Assembly (NCBI RefSeq): GCF_016127315.1
Contig: NZ_CP065997.1
Span: 3,348,001 to 3,412,000 of the forward strand
Direction of reading: 5' to 3'
From: Achromobacter deleyi
GTDB taxonomy: Bacteria > Pseudomonadota > Gammaproteobacteria > Burkholderiales > Burkholderiaceae_B
Length of the DNA stretch: 64,000 bases
The number at the start of each line of letters is the position of its first letter. Position 1 is the first letter of the stretch. Below are positions 26,209 to 33,688 of the stretch, one piece after another. A model generated the notes under the pieces. The model did no database searches. It worked only from the letters and a program-made list of their open reading frames with translations, and had not been told where the DNA came from. The position numbers and the translations under genes were made by a program.

Positions 26209-26607
26209 ATGGGAGAAGCAATGCATCCGGCCGTGACCTATCTGATCTACATCGTCTCGGCGTTGGTGATGCTGGGCATTTTCACCGCGGTGTACACCAC
26301 GGTGACGCGCTACAAGGAATTCGAGCTGATCCGCCAGGGCAACATTGCCGCGGTGCTGTCGTACGGCGGCGCGCTGGTGGGCTTTTCCTTCACCCTCTGC
26401 TCCAGCATCGCCATTCATGCGAGCTTCGTCATGTTCCTGGTCTGGGGCGTGGCCGCCATGGTGGTGCAACTGGTGGTCTACGCCGTGGTGGCGCGCGCCA
26501 TCCGCGGCCTGAACGAAGCCATCGAGGAAAACAACATCGCCATGGGCGGCCTGATCGGATCGATCTCGCTGGCCGCCGGCGTGGTCAACGCCGCCTGCCT
26601 CACCTGA
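26209..26607 (+). CDS. DUF350 inner-membrane protein (YjfL family)
   Basis: The 132-residue protein has four membrane helices in two similar halves (YLIYIVSALVMLGIFTAVYT, AVLSYGGALVGFSFTLCSSI, VMFLVWGVAAMVVQLVVYAV, GLIGSISLAAGVVNAACLT). The paired patterns IRQGNIAAVLSYGG and IEENNIAMGGLIGS are the DUF350 signature seen in E. coli YjfL. An alternative start at 26221 (MHPAVTYL) is equally plausible, with GGAGAA upstream. It opens the rightward operon of the polyamine cluster. Its function is unknown; a membrane channel or sensor role is only a guess. Confidence 0.85.
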   Translation: MGEAMHPAVTYLIYIVSALVMLGIFTAVYTTVTRYKEFELIRQGNIAAVLSYGGALVGFSFTLCSSIAIHASFVMFLVWGVAAMVVQLVVYAVVARAIRGLNEAIEENNIAMGGLIGSISLAAGVVNAACLT

Positions 26608-26651
26608 GCCGCCGGGCGCGCTGATTCGTATCTGACACAGGAGAACTAGCC

Positions 26652-27689
26652 ATGAGTCTCGGTTCATTTATCCGCAAGCAGTTTATCGACATCCTGCAAT
26701 GGAACGAGGACGGCGACGGCGTGCTGGCCTGGCGCCATCCGATGCAGGATTTCGAAATCCAGTACGGCGCCAGCCTGACCGTGCGCGAGTCGCAGATGGC
26801 GGTGTTCGTCAACGAAGGCAAGGTGGCCGACGTGTTCGGCCCCGGCATGTACAAGCTGACCACCCAGACCCTGCCGGTGCTGACGTACCTGAAGAACTGG
26901 GACAAGCTGTTCGAGTCGCCCTTCAAGTCGGACGTGATCTTCTTCAGCACCCGCCTGCAGCTGGGCCGGCGCTGGGGCACGGCGCAGCCGGTGACGCTGC
27001 GCGACAGCGAATTCGGCATGGTGCGGCTGCGCGCCTTCGGGGTGTATTCGTACCAGATCACCGACCCGGCCAAGTTCTACCGCGAGATCAGCGGCACGCG
27101 CGACGTCTACACCGTCGACGACCTGGAAGCGCAATTGCGCAACATGGTGGTCGCGGCCATGACCACGGCGCTGGGCGGCTCCAAGGTGCCGTTCCTGGAC
27201 ATCGCCGGCAACCAGGGCCTGATGTCGCAGAGCATCGGCGAGCAGCTCGGCCCGGTGTTCGACCGCTACGGCGTCAAGCTCGACAACTTCACGGTCGAGA
27301 ACGTGTCGCTGCCGGAAGAATTGCAGAAGGCGCTGGACACGCGGATCTCGATGGGCATGGCGGGCGACCTGGGCAAGTTCACCCAGTACCAGACCGCCAC
27401 CTCGATCCCGCTGGCGGCGCAGAACGAAGGCGGCATCGCCGGCATCGGCGCGGGCCTGGCGGCCGGCGCGGCGCTGGGCCAGACCATGGCGGCCGGACTG
27501 GGCGTGGCCCCGGGGCAACCGGCGGGGGGCGCCGCGGTCGCGGGCGCCGCGGCGGGCGCGACCGCGGCCGGTGGCGGCGATCCGGTGCAGCGCCTGCAGC
27601 AGCTAAAGGATCTGCTCGACAAGGGCCTGATCACGCCGGCCGACTACGACACGGCCAAGGCGGAAGTCCTGAAGAAACTCACCAGCTGA
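26652..27689 (+). CDS. SPFH/Band-7-like protein with C-terminal SHOCT domain
   Basis: The 345-residue product has an SPFH-like core of the 'virion core protein' type (ILQWNEDGDGVLAWRHP, ESQMAVFVNEGKVADVFGPG, YSYQITDPAKFYREISG, YGVKLDNFTVENVSLPEELQ). A Gly/Ala-rich hydrophobic linker of about 70 residues follows. A C-terminal SHOCT module (VQRLQQLKDLLDKGLITPAD) closes the protein. SPFH proteins scaffold membrane microdomains and SHOCT modules mediate assembly. The gene sits 44 bases after DUF350 with an AGGAGA ribosome site, and 13 bases before the DUF4178 gene. Confidence 0.82.
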   Translation: MSLGSFIRKQFIDILQWNEDGDGVLAWRHPMQDFEIQYGASLTVRESQMAVFVNEGKVADVFGPGMYKLTTQTLPVLTYLKNWDKLFESPFKSDVIFFSTRLQLGRRWGTAQPVTLRDSEFGMVRLRAFGVYSYQITDPAKFYREISGTRDVYTVDDLEAQLRNMVVAAMTTALGGSKVPFLDIAGNQGLMSQSIGEQLGPVFDRYGVKLDNFTVENVSLPEELQKALDTRISMGMAGDLGKFTQYQTATSIPLAAQNEGGIAGIGAGLAAGAALGQTMAAGLGVAPGQPAGGAAVAGAAAGATAAGGGDPVQRLQQLKDLLDKGLITPADYDTAKAEVLKKLTS

Positions 27690-27702
27690 GCGCCGAACGC
27701 CC

Positions 27703-29172
27703 ATGCAGCAGGTCCTGTGTCCGCAGTGCGGAGCGCCCGTCAAGTTCACCTCCACGGCATCGGTCATGGCGGTCTGCGGCGCCTGCCGCAGCACGCTGCT
27801 CAAGGATGCCGAGTCGGTCAAGCGCATCGGCGAGACGGCCGATGTGCTGGAAGACTATTCGCCGCTGTGCCTGGGCGCCGCCGGCCAGTTCGAAGGCAAG
27901 CGCTTCGACCTGATCGGCCGCATCCAGCTGCGCTACGAAGACGGCTTCTGGAACGAGTGGTACCTGTGGTTCGACGACGGCTCCGATGGCTGGCTGTCGG
28001 ACGCCTCCGGCCAGTACGCCATCACCCGACGCCGCAAGGCCAAGACGGTGCAGGGCCTGCCGGCGTTCGCCGACATCTCGCCCGGCGACGACATGAAGCT
28101 GGACGGCCAGCGCTTCACCGCCTCGGACGTGCGCCGCTGCCGCGCCGGGGGCGCGCAGGGCGAGCTGCCGTTCGTGCCGGGCGACGGCTGGGAAGCCAAG
28201 GTGGCCGACTTCCGCAGCCTGGACGCGTTCCTGACGCTGGACTTCTCCGACGGCCCCGAACCCGAGCTCTATATCGGCAAGGCCTTCGACCTGGCGGGCA
28301 TGCAGGCGGCCTCGCTGCGCCCGAACGAGCAGGTCGAGGAAACCGCCGGCCGTTTCCGCGGCCAGATCAAGGCGCTGGACTGCCCCAACTGCGGCGCGCC
28401 CATCAGCTTCGTCGCCGCCATGGCGACCCAGGTGGTGTGCCCGTCGTGCGCGGCCACGGTCGATTGCGCCGGCGACACCGCCGAGGTCATCGAAAAGGCG
28501 CGCAAGGTCAAGGCCATCAAGACCACGCTGGCTCTGGGCGCCACCGCCCGGATCGATGGCGCGGCTTTCACCCTGATCGGCCTGATGAAGTGCGCCGACC
28601 CGGATCCCGAGGAGCCGTCGGACTGGATCGAATACCTCTTGTTCAACCCGGCCAAGGGCTTCATCTGGCTGGTGGAAACGGACGAGGGCTGGGAGCGCGT
28701 GCAGGTCTGCGACACCTGGCCCAGCTACAACAACGCCACCAGCGTGCGCTGGCGTTCCAAGCTGTACCAGAAGCTGTACGACTACACCTCGCGCGTCGAC
28801 CTGGCGCTGGGCGCCTTCAACTGGCGCGTCAAGGTTGGCGACAGCACCAAGATCACCGATTTCAAGGCCGGCAACCTCAAGCTGACCCGCGAGCAGGGGC
28901 CGGCCGAACTGGGCTGGTCGGCCTCGGCGCCGGTGGCGCCGGCGCAACTGGCGGAATGGTTCGGCGATCCCGAGCTGGCCAGGCAGAAGGCGATGCCGCG
29001 GTCGGCCGCGGGCGGCGGCTACCGCAAGTGGGCCTGGTTCGCCACCATCGCCATGGGATTCCTCAACATGGGCAACATCTTCAGCGGCCGCATCCTGCCG
29101 CTCGTGATCGGCCTGGCCTTCCTGTGGCTGCCGGCCAGCCTCGCGGACAAGATCTCCGCAAAGGACGACTGA
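27703..29172 (+). CDS. Tandem DUF4178 protein with two zinc ribbons and C-terminal membrane hairpin
   Basis: The 489-residue protein is built as a repeat. A zinc ribbon (CPQCGAPVKF ... CGAC) precedes a DUF4178 domain (FEGKRFDLIGRIQLRYEDGF, WYLWFDDGSDGWLSDASGQY). A second ribbon (CPNCGAPISF ... CPSC, near residue 230) precedes a second DUF4178 domain (GAAFTLIGLMKCADPDPEE, WIEYLLFNPAKGFIWLVETD). Two hydrophobic helices near the C-terminus (WAWFATIAMGFLNMGNIF, ILPLVIGLAFLWLPASLA) anchor it to the membrane. Its biochemical role is unknown; its place between the SPFH and AdoMetDC genes ties it to the polyamine module. Confidence 0.85.
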   Translation: MQQVLCPQCGAPVKFTSTASVMAVCGACRSTLLKDAESVKRIGETADVLEDYSPLCLGAAGQFEGKRFDLIGRIQLRYEDGFWNEWYLWFDDGSDGWLSDASGQYAITRRRKAKTVQGLPAFADISPGDDMKLDGQRFTASDVRRCRAGGAQGELPFVPGDGWEAKVADFRSLDAFLTLDFSDGPEPELYIGKAFDLAGMQAASLRPNEQVEETAGRFRGQIKALDCPNCGAPISFVAAMATQVVCPSCAATVDCAGDTAEVIEKARKVKAIKTTLALGATARIDGAAFTLIGLMKCADPDPEEPSDWIEYLLFNPAKGFIWLVETDEGWERVQVCDTWPSYNNATSVRWRSKLYQKLYDYTSRVDLALGAFNWRVKVGDSTKITDFKAGNLKLTREQGPAELGWSASAPVAPAQLAEWFGDPELARQKAMPRSAAGGGYRKWAWFATIAMGFLNMGNIFSGRILPLVIGLAFLWLPASLADKISAKDD

Positions 29173-29175
29173 GGC

Positions 29176-29349
29176 ATGGGCAAGTTCATCTACGCGATCT
29201 ACGCCGTCATCGTGGTCATGGCCGCCACCGGCGCCAGCTCTCCCGGCGCCCGCTTCACCAGCGGTGGCGGCAGCAGTGGCAGCAGCAGCAGCTGGGGCGG
29301 CGGCTCTTCGGGCAGCTCGGGCTGGTCATCGGGCGGTTCGCACAAGTGA
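29176..29349 (+). CDS. 57-residue Gly/Ser-rich membrane-anchored peptide
   Basis: A short gene lies between DUF4178 and the SAM decarboxylase. The product is an N-terminal hydrophobic helix (GKFIYAIYAVIVVMAATGAS) followed by a tail almost wholly of Gly, Ser and Trp (SGGGSSGSSSSWGGGSSG). ATG 29176 lies three bases after the DUF4178 stop, and its TGA overlaps the GTG of the next gene by four bases, which argues for real translation. Similar low-complexity tails occur in small membrane proteins near DUF4178 genes, but I cannot name a family. Confidence 0.65.
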   Translation: MGKFIYAIYAVIVVMAATGASSPGARFTSGGGSSGSSSSWGGGSSGSSGWSSGGSHK

Positions 29350-29696
29350 CGCCGCACGCGACGCCCGGCCGCCACATCCTGGCCGATTTCCGCGGCGTGT
29401 CCGCCAGCCTGCTGGCCGACGCCCAGGCGCTCGAGCGCGAACTGATCCTGGCCGCCGAGGCCGCCGGGGCGCGGGTACTGGGCGCGCACTTCCACCATTT
29501 CGGCGAAGGCGCGGGCGTGACCGGGGTGGTCATGCTGAGCGAATCGCACATCAGCGTGCATTCCTGGCCCGAACACCAGTTCGCGGCGCTGGACATCTTC
29601 ATGTGCGGGGCCGCCCGCCCCGAACTGGCGCTCGAGCGCCTGCGGACCGCGCTGGGCCCGGACACGGTGCGCGTCACCACGGTCGAGCGCGGCTGA
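29346..29696 (+). CDS. speH: S-adenosylmethionine decarboxylase proenzyme (prokaryotic class 1b type)
   Basis: This pyruvoyl enzyme makes decarboxylated SAM, the aminopropyl donor for polyamine synthesis. It has 116 residues; the Thermotoga enzyme is about 130. The self-cleavage site is conserved: SESHISVHSWPE, where cleavage would fall between Glu66 and Ser67, which becomes the pyruvoyl group. His72 and Cys87 (IFMCG) sit at the same spacings as His68 and Cys83 of the Thermotoga protein. A GTG start overlaps the preceding gene. It would supply the divergent membrane aminopropyltransferase (24611-26122). Confidence 0.88.
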   Translation: MTPHATPGRHILADFRGVSASLLADAQALERELILAAEAAGARVLGAHFHHFGEGAGVTGVVMLSESHISVHSWPEHQFAALDIFMCGAARPELALERLRTALGPDTVRVTTVERG

Positions 29697-29758
29697 GCGC
29701 CGCTTTCCCTTTCGGCGTTGATCTGGCGCAAGCCGGCCGTTTGCCGCAAATTGACGAG

Positions 29759-29782
29759 CGTTATATACCTATATATATTTCG
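29759..29782. promoter_or_regulatory. ModE box upstream of modA
   Basis: CGTTATATA-N6-TATATTTCG closely matches the ModE operator (arms CGNTATATA and TATATANCG with a six-base spacer), with two mismatches in the right arm. It is 34 bases upstream of the modA ATG. The cognate regulator gene modE is at 32062-32856. Confidence 0.8.
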
Positions 29783-29815
29783 TTACCGAGATTGATCTTG
29801 TCCGAGGAGAGATTC

Positions 29816-30574
29816 ATGTTCCGCAAACACCCGATCCTGGCGGTATCGCTGGCCCTGGCCGCCGTCTGGGGCCCAAGCGCCCACGCCGGCGACCTGGTCG
29901 TGTCCGCCGCCGCCAGCCTGACCAACGCGTTCAAGGACGTGGCCCAGGCGTACGAGAAGGAGCATGCCGGCACCAAGGTCATCCTGAACTTCGGCGCTTC
30001 CGACGTGCTGCTGCAGCAGATCGTCAAGGGCGCGCCCGCCGACGTGTTCGCGTCCGCCGACCAGAAGGCGATGGACAAGGCCGTCGAGGAAAAGGCCGTC
30101 AAGCCCGAATCGCGAGTCGATTTCGCCGCCAACCAGATCGTGCTGATCGTGCCGACGGACAGCAAGGCCAACATCACCGCGCTCAAGGACCTGACGCGCG
30201 ATGACGTCAAGCGCATCGCCTACGGCAACCCGGCCTCGGTGCCGGTTGGCCGCTACACGCAGGGCGCGCTGCAGGCCGCCGGCCTGTGGGACGCGGTGCA
30301 GGCCAAGAGCGTGCTGGCGCAGAACGTGCGCCAGAGCCTGGACTACGTGTCGCGCGGCGAAGTGGACGCGGGCTTCGTGTTCGCCACCGACGCCGCCGTG
30401 ATGCCGGACAAGGTCAAGGTCGCCGTGCGCGTGCCGTCGCAGACGCCGGTCACCTATCCCATCGCCGTGACGGCGCGTGATACCGCCGCCAAGGAAGCCA
30501 AGAGCTTCGTAGCCTACGTGATGTCGCCCGCCGGACAGGAAATCCTGTCGCGCTACGGTTTCCAGAAGCCCTGA
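29816..30574 (+). CDS. modA: Molybdate ABC transporter periplasmic binding protein
   Basis: The 252-residue ModA has signal MFRKHPILAVSLALAAVWGP (cleaved after AHA). The mature domain begins LVVSAAASLTNAFKDVAQAY, followed by FGASDVLLQQIVKGAPADVF, ASADQKAMDKA, NQIVLIVP and YGNPASVPVGRY. The Ser/Ala/Tyr residues that hold the oxyanion in ModA proteins are in these blocks. It heads modABC under a ModE box. Start 29816 is preceded by GAGGAGAG. Confidence 0.93.
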   Translation: MFRKHPILAVSLALAAVWGPSAHAGDLVVSAAASLTNAFKDVAQAYEKEHAGTKVILNFGASDVLLQQIVKGAPADVFASADQKAMDKAVEEKAVKPESRVDFAANQIVLIVPTDSKANITALKDLTRDDVKRIAYGNPASVPVGRYTQGALQAAGLWDAVQAKSVLAQNVRQSLDYVSRGEVDAGFVFATDAAVMPDKVKVAVRVPSQTPVTYPIAVTARDTAAKEAKSFVAYVMSPAGQEILSRYGFQKP

Positions 30575-30605
30575 GGCCGCGGCCGGTATTCAATCGCGGT
30601 CAGTG

Positions 30606-31289
30606 ATGAGCGATCCAGTATGGGTGCCCCTGCTGCTTACCCTGAAAGTGGCGGGCTGGGCAACGTTGTTGGCGACCGTGGCCGGCACCGCGGCCGCTTA
30701 CGGTTTGTCCCGCTGGCGTTGGCCGGGGCGGGACCTGCTGGACGCGATCCTGACGCTGCCGCTGGTGCTGCCGCCCACGGTGCTGGGCTATTACCTGCTG
30801 GTGCTGCTGGGACGCCGCGGCGTGCTGGGCGAAAAGCTGGCTGAAATCGGCATCGAGCTGGTCTTCACCTGGCAGGGCGCGGTCATCGCCGCGTCGGTGG
30901 TGGCCTTCCCGCTGGTCTTCAAGTCGGCCCGCGCCGCCTTCGAGAACGTCGATCCCCAATTGGAAAGCGCGGCCCGGGTATTGGGCGTGTGCGAGGCAGG
31001 CGTGTTCTTCCGCGTGACCTTGCCGCTGGCGGCGCGCGGCATCGTGGCCGGCGTGCTGCTGGCCTTTGCCCGCGCGCTGGGCGAGTTCGGCGCCACCCTG
31101 ATGATCGCCGGCAACCTGCCGGGCCGCACCCAGACCCTGTCGGTCGCCATCTATGAAGCGGTGCAGGCGGGCGACGACGCCACCGCCAATTTCCTGGTGC
31201 TGGTCACGTCCATCACCTGCGTCGCGGTGCTGCTGGCGGCCGGCAAGCTGGTGCCGATCCGCGGCCGGCGTGGCGGAGACGGACAATGA
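30606..31289 (+). CDS. modB: Molybdate ABC transporter permease
   Basis: The 227-residue protein has five membrane helices and the EAA loop ESAARVLGVCEAGVFFRVTL. The typical ModB segment LPLVLPPTVLGYYLLVLLGR is present, as are ARALGEFGATLMIAGNLPGR and QTLSVAIYEAVQAGDD. An alternative GTG start at 30603 would add one residue. Its last bases overlap the modC start by four (ATGA). Confidence 0.93.
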   Translation: MSDPVWVPLLLTLKVAGWATLLATVAGTAAAYGLSRWRWPGRDLLDAILTLPLVLPPTVLGYYLLVLLGRRGVLGEKLAEIGIELVFTWQGAVIAASVVAFPLVFKSARAAFENVDPQLESAARVLGVCEAGVFFRVTLPLAARGIVAGVLLAFARALGEFGATLMIAGNLPGRTQTLSVAIYEAVQAGDDATANFLVLVTSITCVAVLLAAGKLVPIRGRRGGDGQ

Positions 31290-31972
31290 GCGTCGATCTG
31301 CGCATCCGCAAGAGCATGGTGTCCGGCGACCGGCACTTTTCGCTCGACGTGGCGTTTTCGTCGGCCTCCAAGCGCATCGCGCTGTTCGGGCCGTCGGGCG
31401 CCGGCAAGAGCCTGACGCTGCGCGCGGTGGCCGGCCTGTTGCGGCCCGATGCCGGCCGTATCGAGGTCAACGGCCGGGTGCTGTTCGATTCCGATGCGCG
31501 CCTGAGCGTCGCGCCGCAGGCCCGTCGCGTGGCCTACCTGTTCCAGGACTACGCCTTGTTCCCGCACCTGACGGTGGCGCAGAACATCGCCTTCGGCTCG
31601 CGCCGCGGCTGGCTCAATCCGCCGCGGCGGGCCGTGTCGGCGGAGGCGCGGCGCTGGGTCGAGGCCTTCGAGCTGGGCGCCATCGTGGGCAGCTATCCGC
31701 ACGAGATCTCGGGCGGCCAGAAGCAGCGCGTGGCGCTGGCGCGCGCGCTGATGCTCAAGCCGGAAATCCTGCTGCTGGACGAACCGTTCTCGGCGCTGGA
31801 TTCGCAACTGCGCGGCAAGATGCGCCAGGAACTGAACACGCTGCAACGCCAGCTGGACGTGCCGATGCTCTTGATCACGCACGATCCGGCCGACGTCGAG
31901 GCGCTGGCCGACGAGGTCTTCGAAGTGCGCGAGGGCAAGGTGCGCCGCCGCGACGAGGATGTGGGCGTGTGA
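31286..31972 (+). CDS. modC: Molybdate ABC transporter ATP-binding protein, short form
   Basis: The 228-residue ATPase has Walker A FGPSGAGKSLTLRAVAGL, Q-loop YLFQDYALFPHLTVAQNIAF, signature EISGGQKQRVALARAL, Walker B ILLLDEPFSALD and switch His LITHDP. E. coli ModC is about 352 residues and ends in a molybdate-binding MOP domain; that domain is absent here and the gene ends cleanly at a stop. Feedback sensing by ModC itself is therefore unlikely. Adjacent modA, modB and modE support the assignment. Confidence 0.88.
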   Translation: MSVDLRIRKSMVSGDRHFSLDVAFSSASKRIALFGPSGAGKSLTLRAVAGLLRPDAGRIEVNGRVLFDSDARLSVAPQARRVAYLFQDYALFPHLTVAQNIAFGSRRGWLNPPRRAVSAEARRWVEAFELGAIVGSYPHEISGGQKQRVALARALMLKPEILLLDEPFSALDSQLRGKMRQELNTLQRQLDVPMLLITHDPADVEALADEVFEVREGKVRRRDEDVGV

Positions 31973-31980
31973 AGGCCGGG

Positions 31981-32005
31981 GCGGCATTCAGGGCGTGAAT
32001 GCCGC
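31981..32005. terminator. Perfect hairpin between convergent modC and modE
   Basis: GCGGCATTCA (31981-31990) and TGAATGCCGC (31996-32005) form a perfect 10-bp stem with a GGGCG loop. It lies between two convergent genes and lacks a T-run on either strand, so it may act as a U-less terminator or simply protect the 3' ends. Confidence 0.45.
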
Positions 32006-32061
32006 TGCCGCCCGAGGTGGCATGCCGCGCCGGGCGGGCGCCTGGCCGCGGCGGGCCGCAA

Positions 32062-32856
32062 TCAGTCCAGCACGCCCAGGATCACGCTCGACGCCTTGAA
32101 CACGGCGACCGCTTCGGCGCCTTCGCCCAGTCCCAGGTCCTGCGCGCTTTCGTTGGTGACGATCGCCACCAGCGTGGTGCCGCCTTCCAGCCCGATCAGG
32201 ATCTCGCTGTTGACCGCGCCGGTGCGCACCGCCGTGATGGTGCCGGGCAACTGATTGCGGGCCGACAGCCGCAGGCCGGGGCCGGGCGCGCCGACGATCA
32301 CCGACGAGGCCTTGACCAGCGCCAGCGCTTCCTTGCCGGGCGCCAGTTCGAGTTCCTGGGTGCTTTCGCGGGTGATGGTGGCCGTGATGACCTGGCCGCC
32401 GGCGATGCGCAGCAGGATTTCGTCGTTGACGGCTCCGGTGCGGACTTCCATCACGGTGCCCATGAGTTTGTTGCGTGCGCTGGTTTTCAACATAAATCGC
32501 CTCATCAAGTCGATGTCGCCGCTGGCGTCCAGGCCGGCGCGCGTCAGGTTGTCCATGAATTTGCGGTGTTCGGACTCGAGCGCCCGGAAGGTCGCGATCA
32601 GGCCGCGCGCCCGGTCGGTCAGGCGCGTGCCGCCGCCGCCCTTGCCACCGGCCGCGCGCAACACCAGCGGTTCGCCCGCCAGGTTGTTCATGGCGTCGAT
32701 GGCGTCCCAGGCGCCCTTGTAGCTCATGCCGACCGCGCGCGCGGCGGCCGTGATCGAGCCGGTGGCGTCGATCTGCGCCAGCAGGTCTATGCGGTTCTTG
32801 CCGCCCCAGTTCTGGGCGCCGGAACGAAACCAAATCGAGCCGTCGAGTTCCAACAT
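32062..32856 (-). CDS. modE: Molybdate-responsive transcriptional regulator
   Basis: The 264-residue ModE has an N-terminal winged helix (NRIDLLAQIDATGSITAAAR, AVGMSYKGAWDAIDAMNNLA, followed by GGGGTRLTDRARGLI). Two tandem MOP domains complete it, marked by TSARNKLMGTVMEVRTGAVN and LSARNQLPGTITAVRTGAVN, which bind molybdate at the dimer interface. It is convergent with modABC and likely binds the ModE box at 29759 to repress the operon when molybdate is plentiful. Confidence 0.92.
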   Translation of the reverse strand: MLELDGSIWFRSGAQNWGGKNRIDLLAQIDATGSITAAARAVGMSYKGAWDAIDAMNNLAGEPLVLRAAGGKGGGGTRLTDRARGLIATFRALESEHRKFMDNLTRAGLDASGDIDLMRRFMLKTSARNKLMGTVMEVRTGAVNDEILLRIAGGQVITATITRESTQELELAPGKEALALVKASSVIVGAPGPGLRLSARNQLPGTITAVRTGAVNSEILIGLEGGTTLVAIVTNESAQDLGLGEGAEAVAVFKASSVILGVLD

Positions 32857-33054
32857 CGGTATCAGGTGTGGTCAGGGTCTGGAAGTACCCCCGAGTGTAA
32901 TGGAGCCCGCGCCGCCGGCGTTTGAGATATATCGGATGAGAATGAGATGCTGTTGAAACTTTATCCGCTTCGCGGCACTATGGACGCGCTCAGGATGTGT
33001 TGATGGGTGTTGACATCGGGGGCCGGCTCGCGGCCCCGCTTCTTGGAGATCGAC

Positions 33055-33660
33055 ATGAAAGCGCTGAAAATGCTGGCATCGGGTTCCATGGCGGCACTGC
33101 TGGCGGCCTGCGCATCGGGCCCCACCGTCAAAAGCGATTACGACCATCAGGCGGATTTCTCGCGCTATCGGACCTTCGGCTATATGTCGCCGCTGGGCAC
33201 CGACAAGGCCGGCTACAGCACCTTGCTGACCGAGCGGCTCAAGGACGCCACCCGCGGCCAGATGGAAATGCGCGGCTATGTCTACGCTGCCGCCAATCCC
33301 GACCTGCTGGTCAACTTCAATGGCAAGCTGCAGCAAAAGACCGAGGTGAGCCAGGCGCCGGCGCCGCCGATGGGGCCGTACTACGGCTATCGCAGCGGTT
33401 TCTATGGCGGCTGGCCCGGCTACGGCTGGAACGACACCGTCTACCAATACACCGAGGGCACCCTCAACATCGACCTGGTCGATCCGCGCCGCAAGCAACT
33501 GGTGTGGGAGGGCGTCGCGGTCGGCGAAGTCCGCGATCCCGAGGCCGCGACCTCGCCGCAGAGCATCGAGAAGGCGGTCGCCCAGGTCTTCTCACAGTAT
33601 CCGTTCCGCGCCGGCGTCGCCGCGCCGCAGCTGCCGGACAAGAGCAAACCCAAGCCCTAG
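33055..33660 (+). CDS. DUF4136 lipoprotein
   Basis: The 201-residue lipoprotein has lipobox LLAAC at Cys19. The DUF4136 domain follows (VKSDYDHQADFSRYRTFGYM, and later LNIDLVDPRRKQLVWEGVA, with a Pro/Gly/Tyr-rich central part PYYGYRSGFYGGWPGYGW). Such proteins are membrane-anchored and of unknown function, often seen near stress genes. Start 33055 has GGAGAT upstream. It is followed 28 bases later by the patatin gene. Confidence 0.85.
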   Translation: MKALKMLASGSMAALLAACASGPTVKSDYDHQADFSRYRTFGYMSPLGTDKAGYSTLLTERLKDATRGQMEMRGYVYAAANPDLLVNFNGKLQQKTEVSQAPAPPMGPYYGYRSGFYGGWPGYGWNDTVYQYTEGTLNIDLVDPRRKQLVWEGVAVGEVRDPEAATSPQSIEKAVAQVFSQYPFRAGVAAPQLPDKSKPKP

Positions 33661-33688
33661 GGCCTGTTCACACGACAAGGAACCCCGC

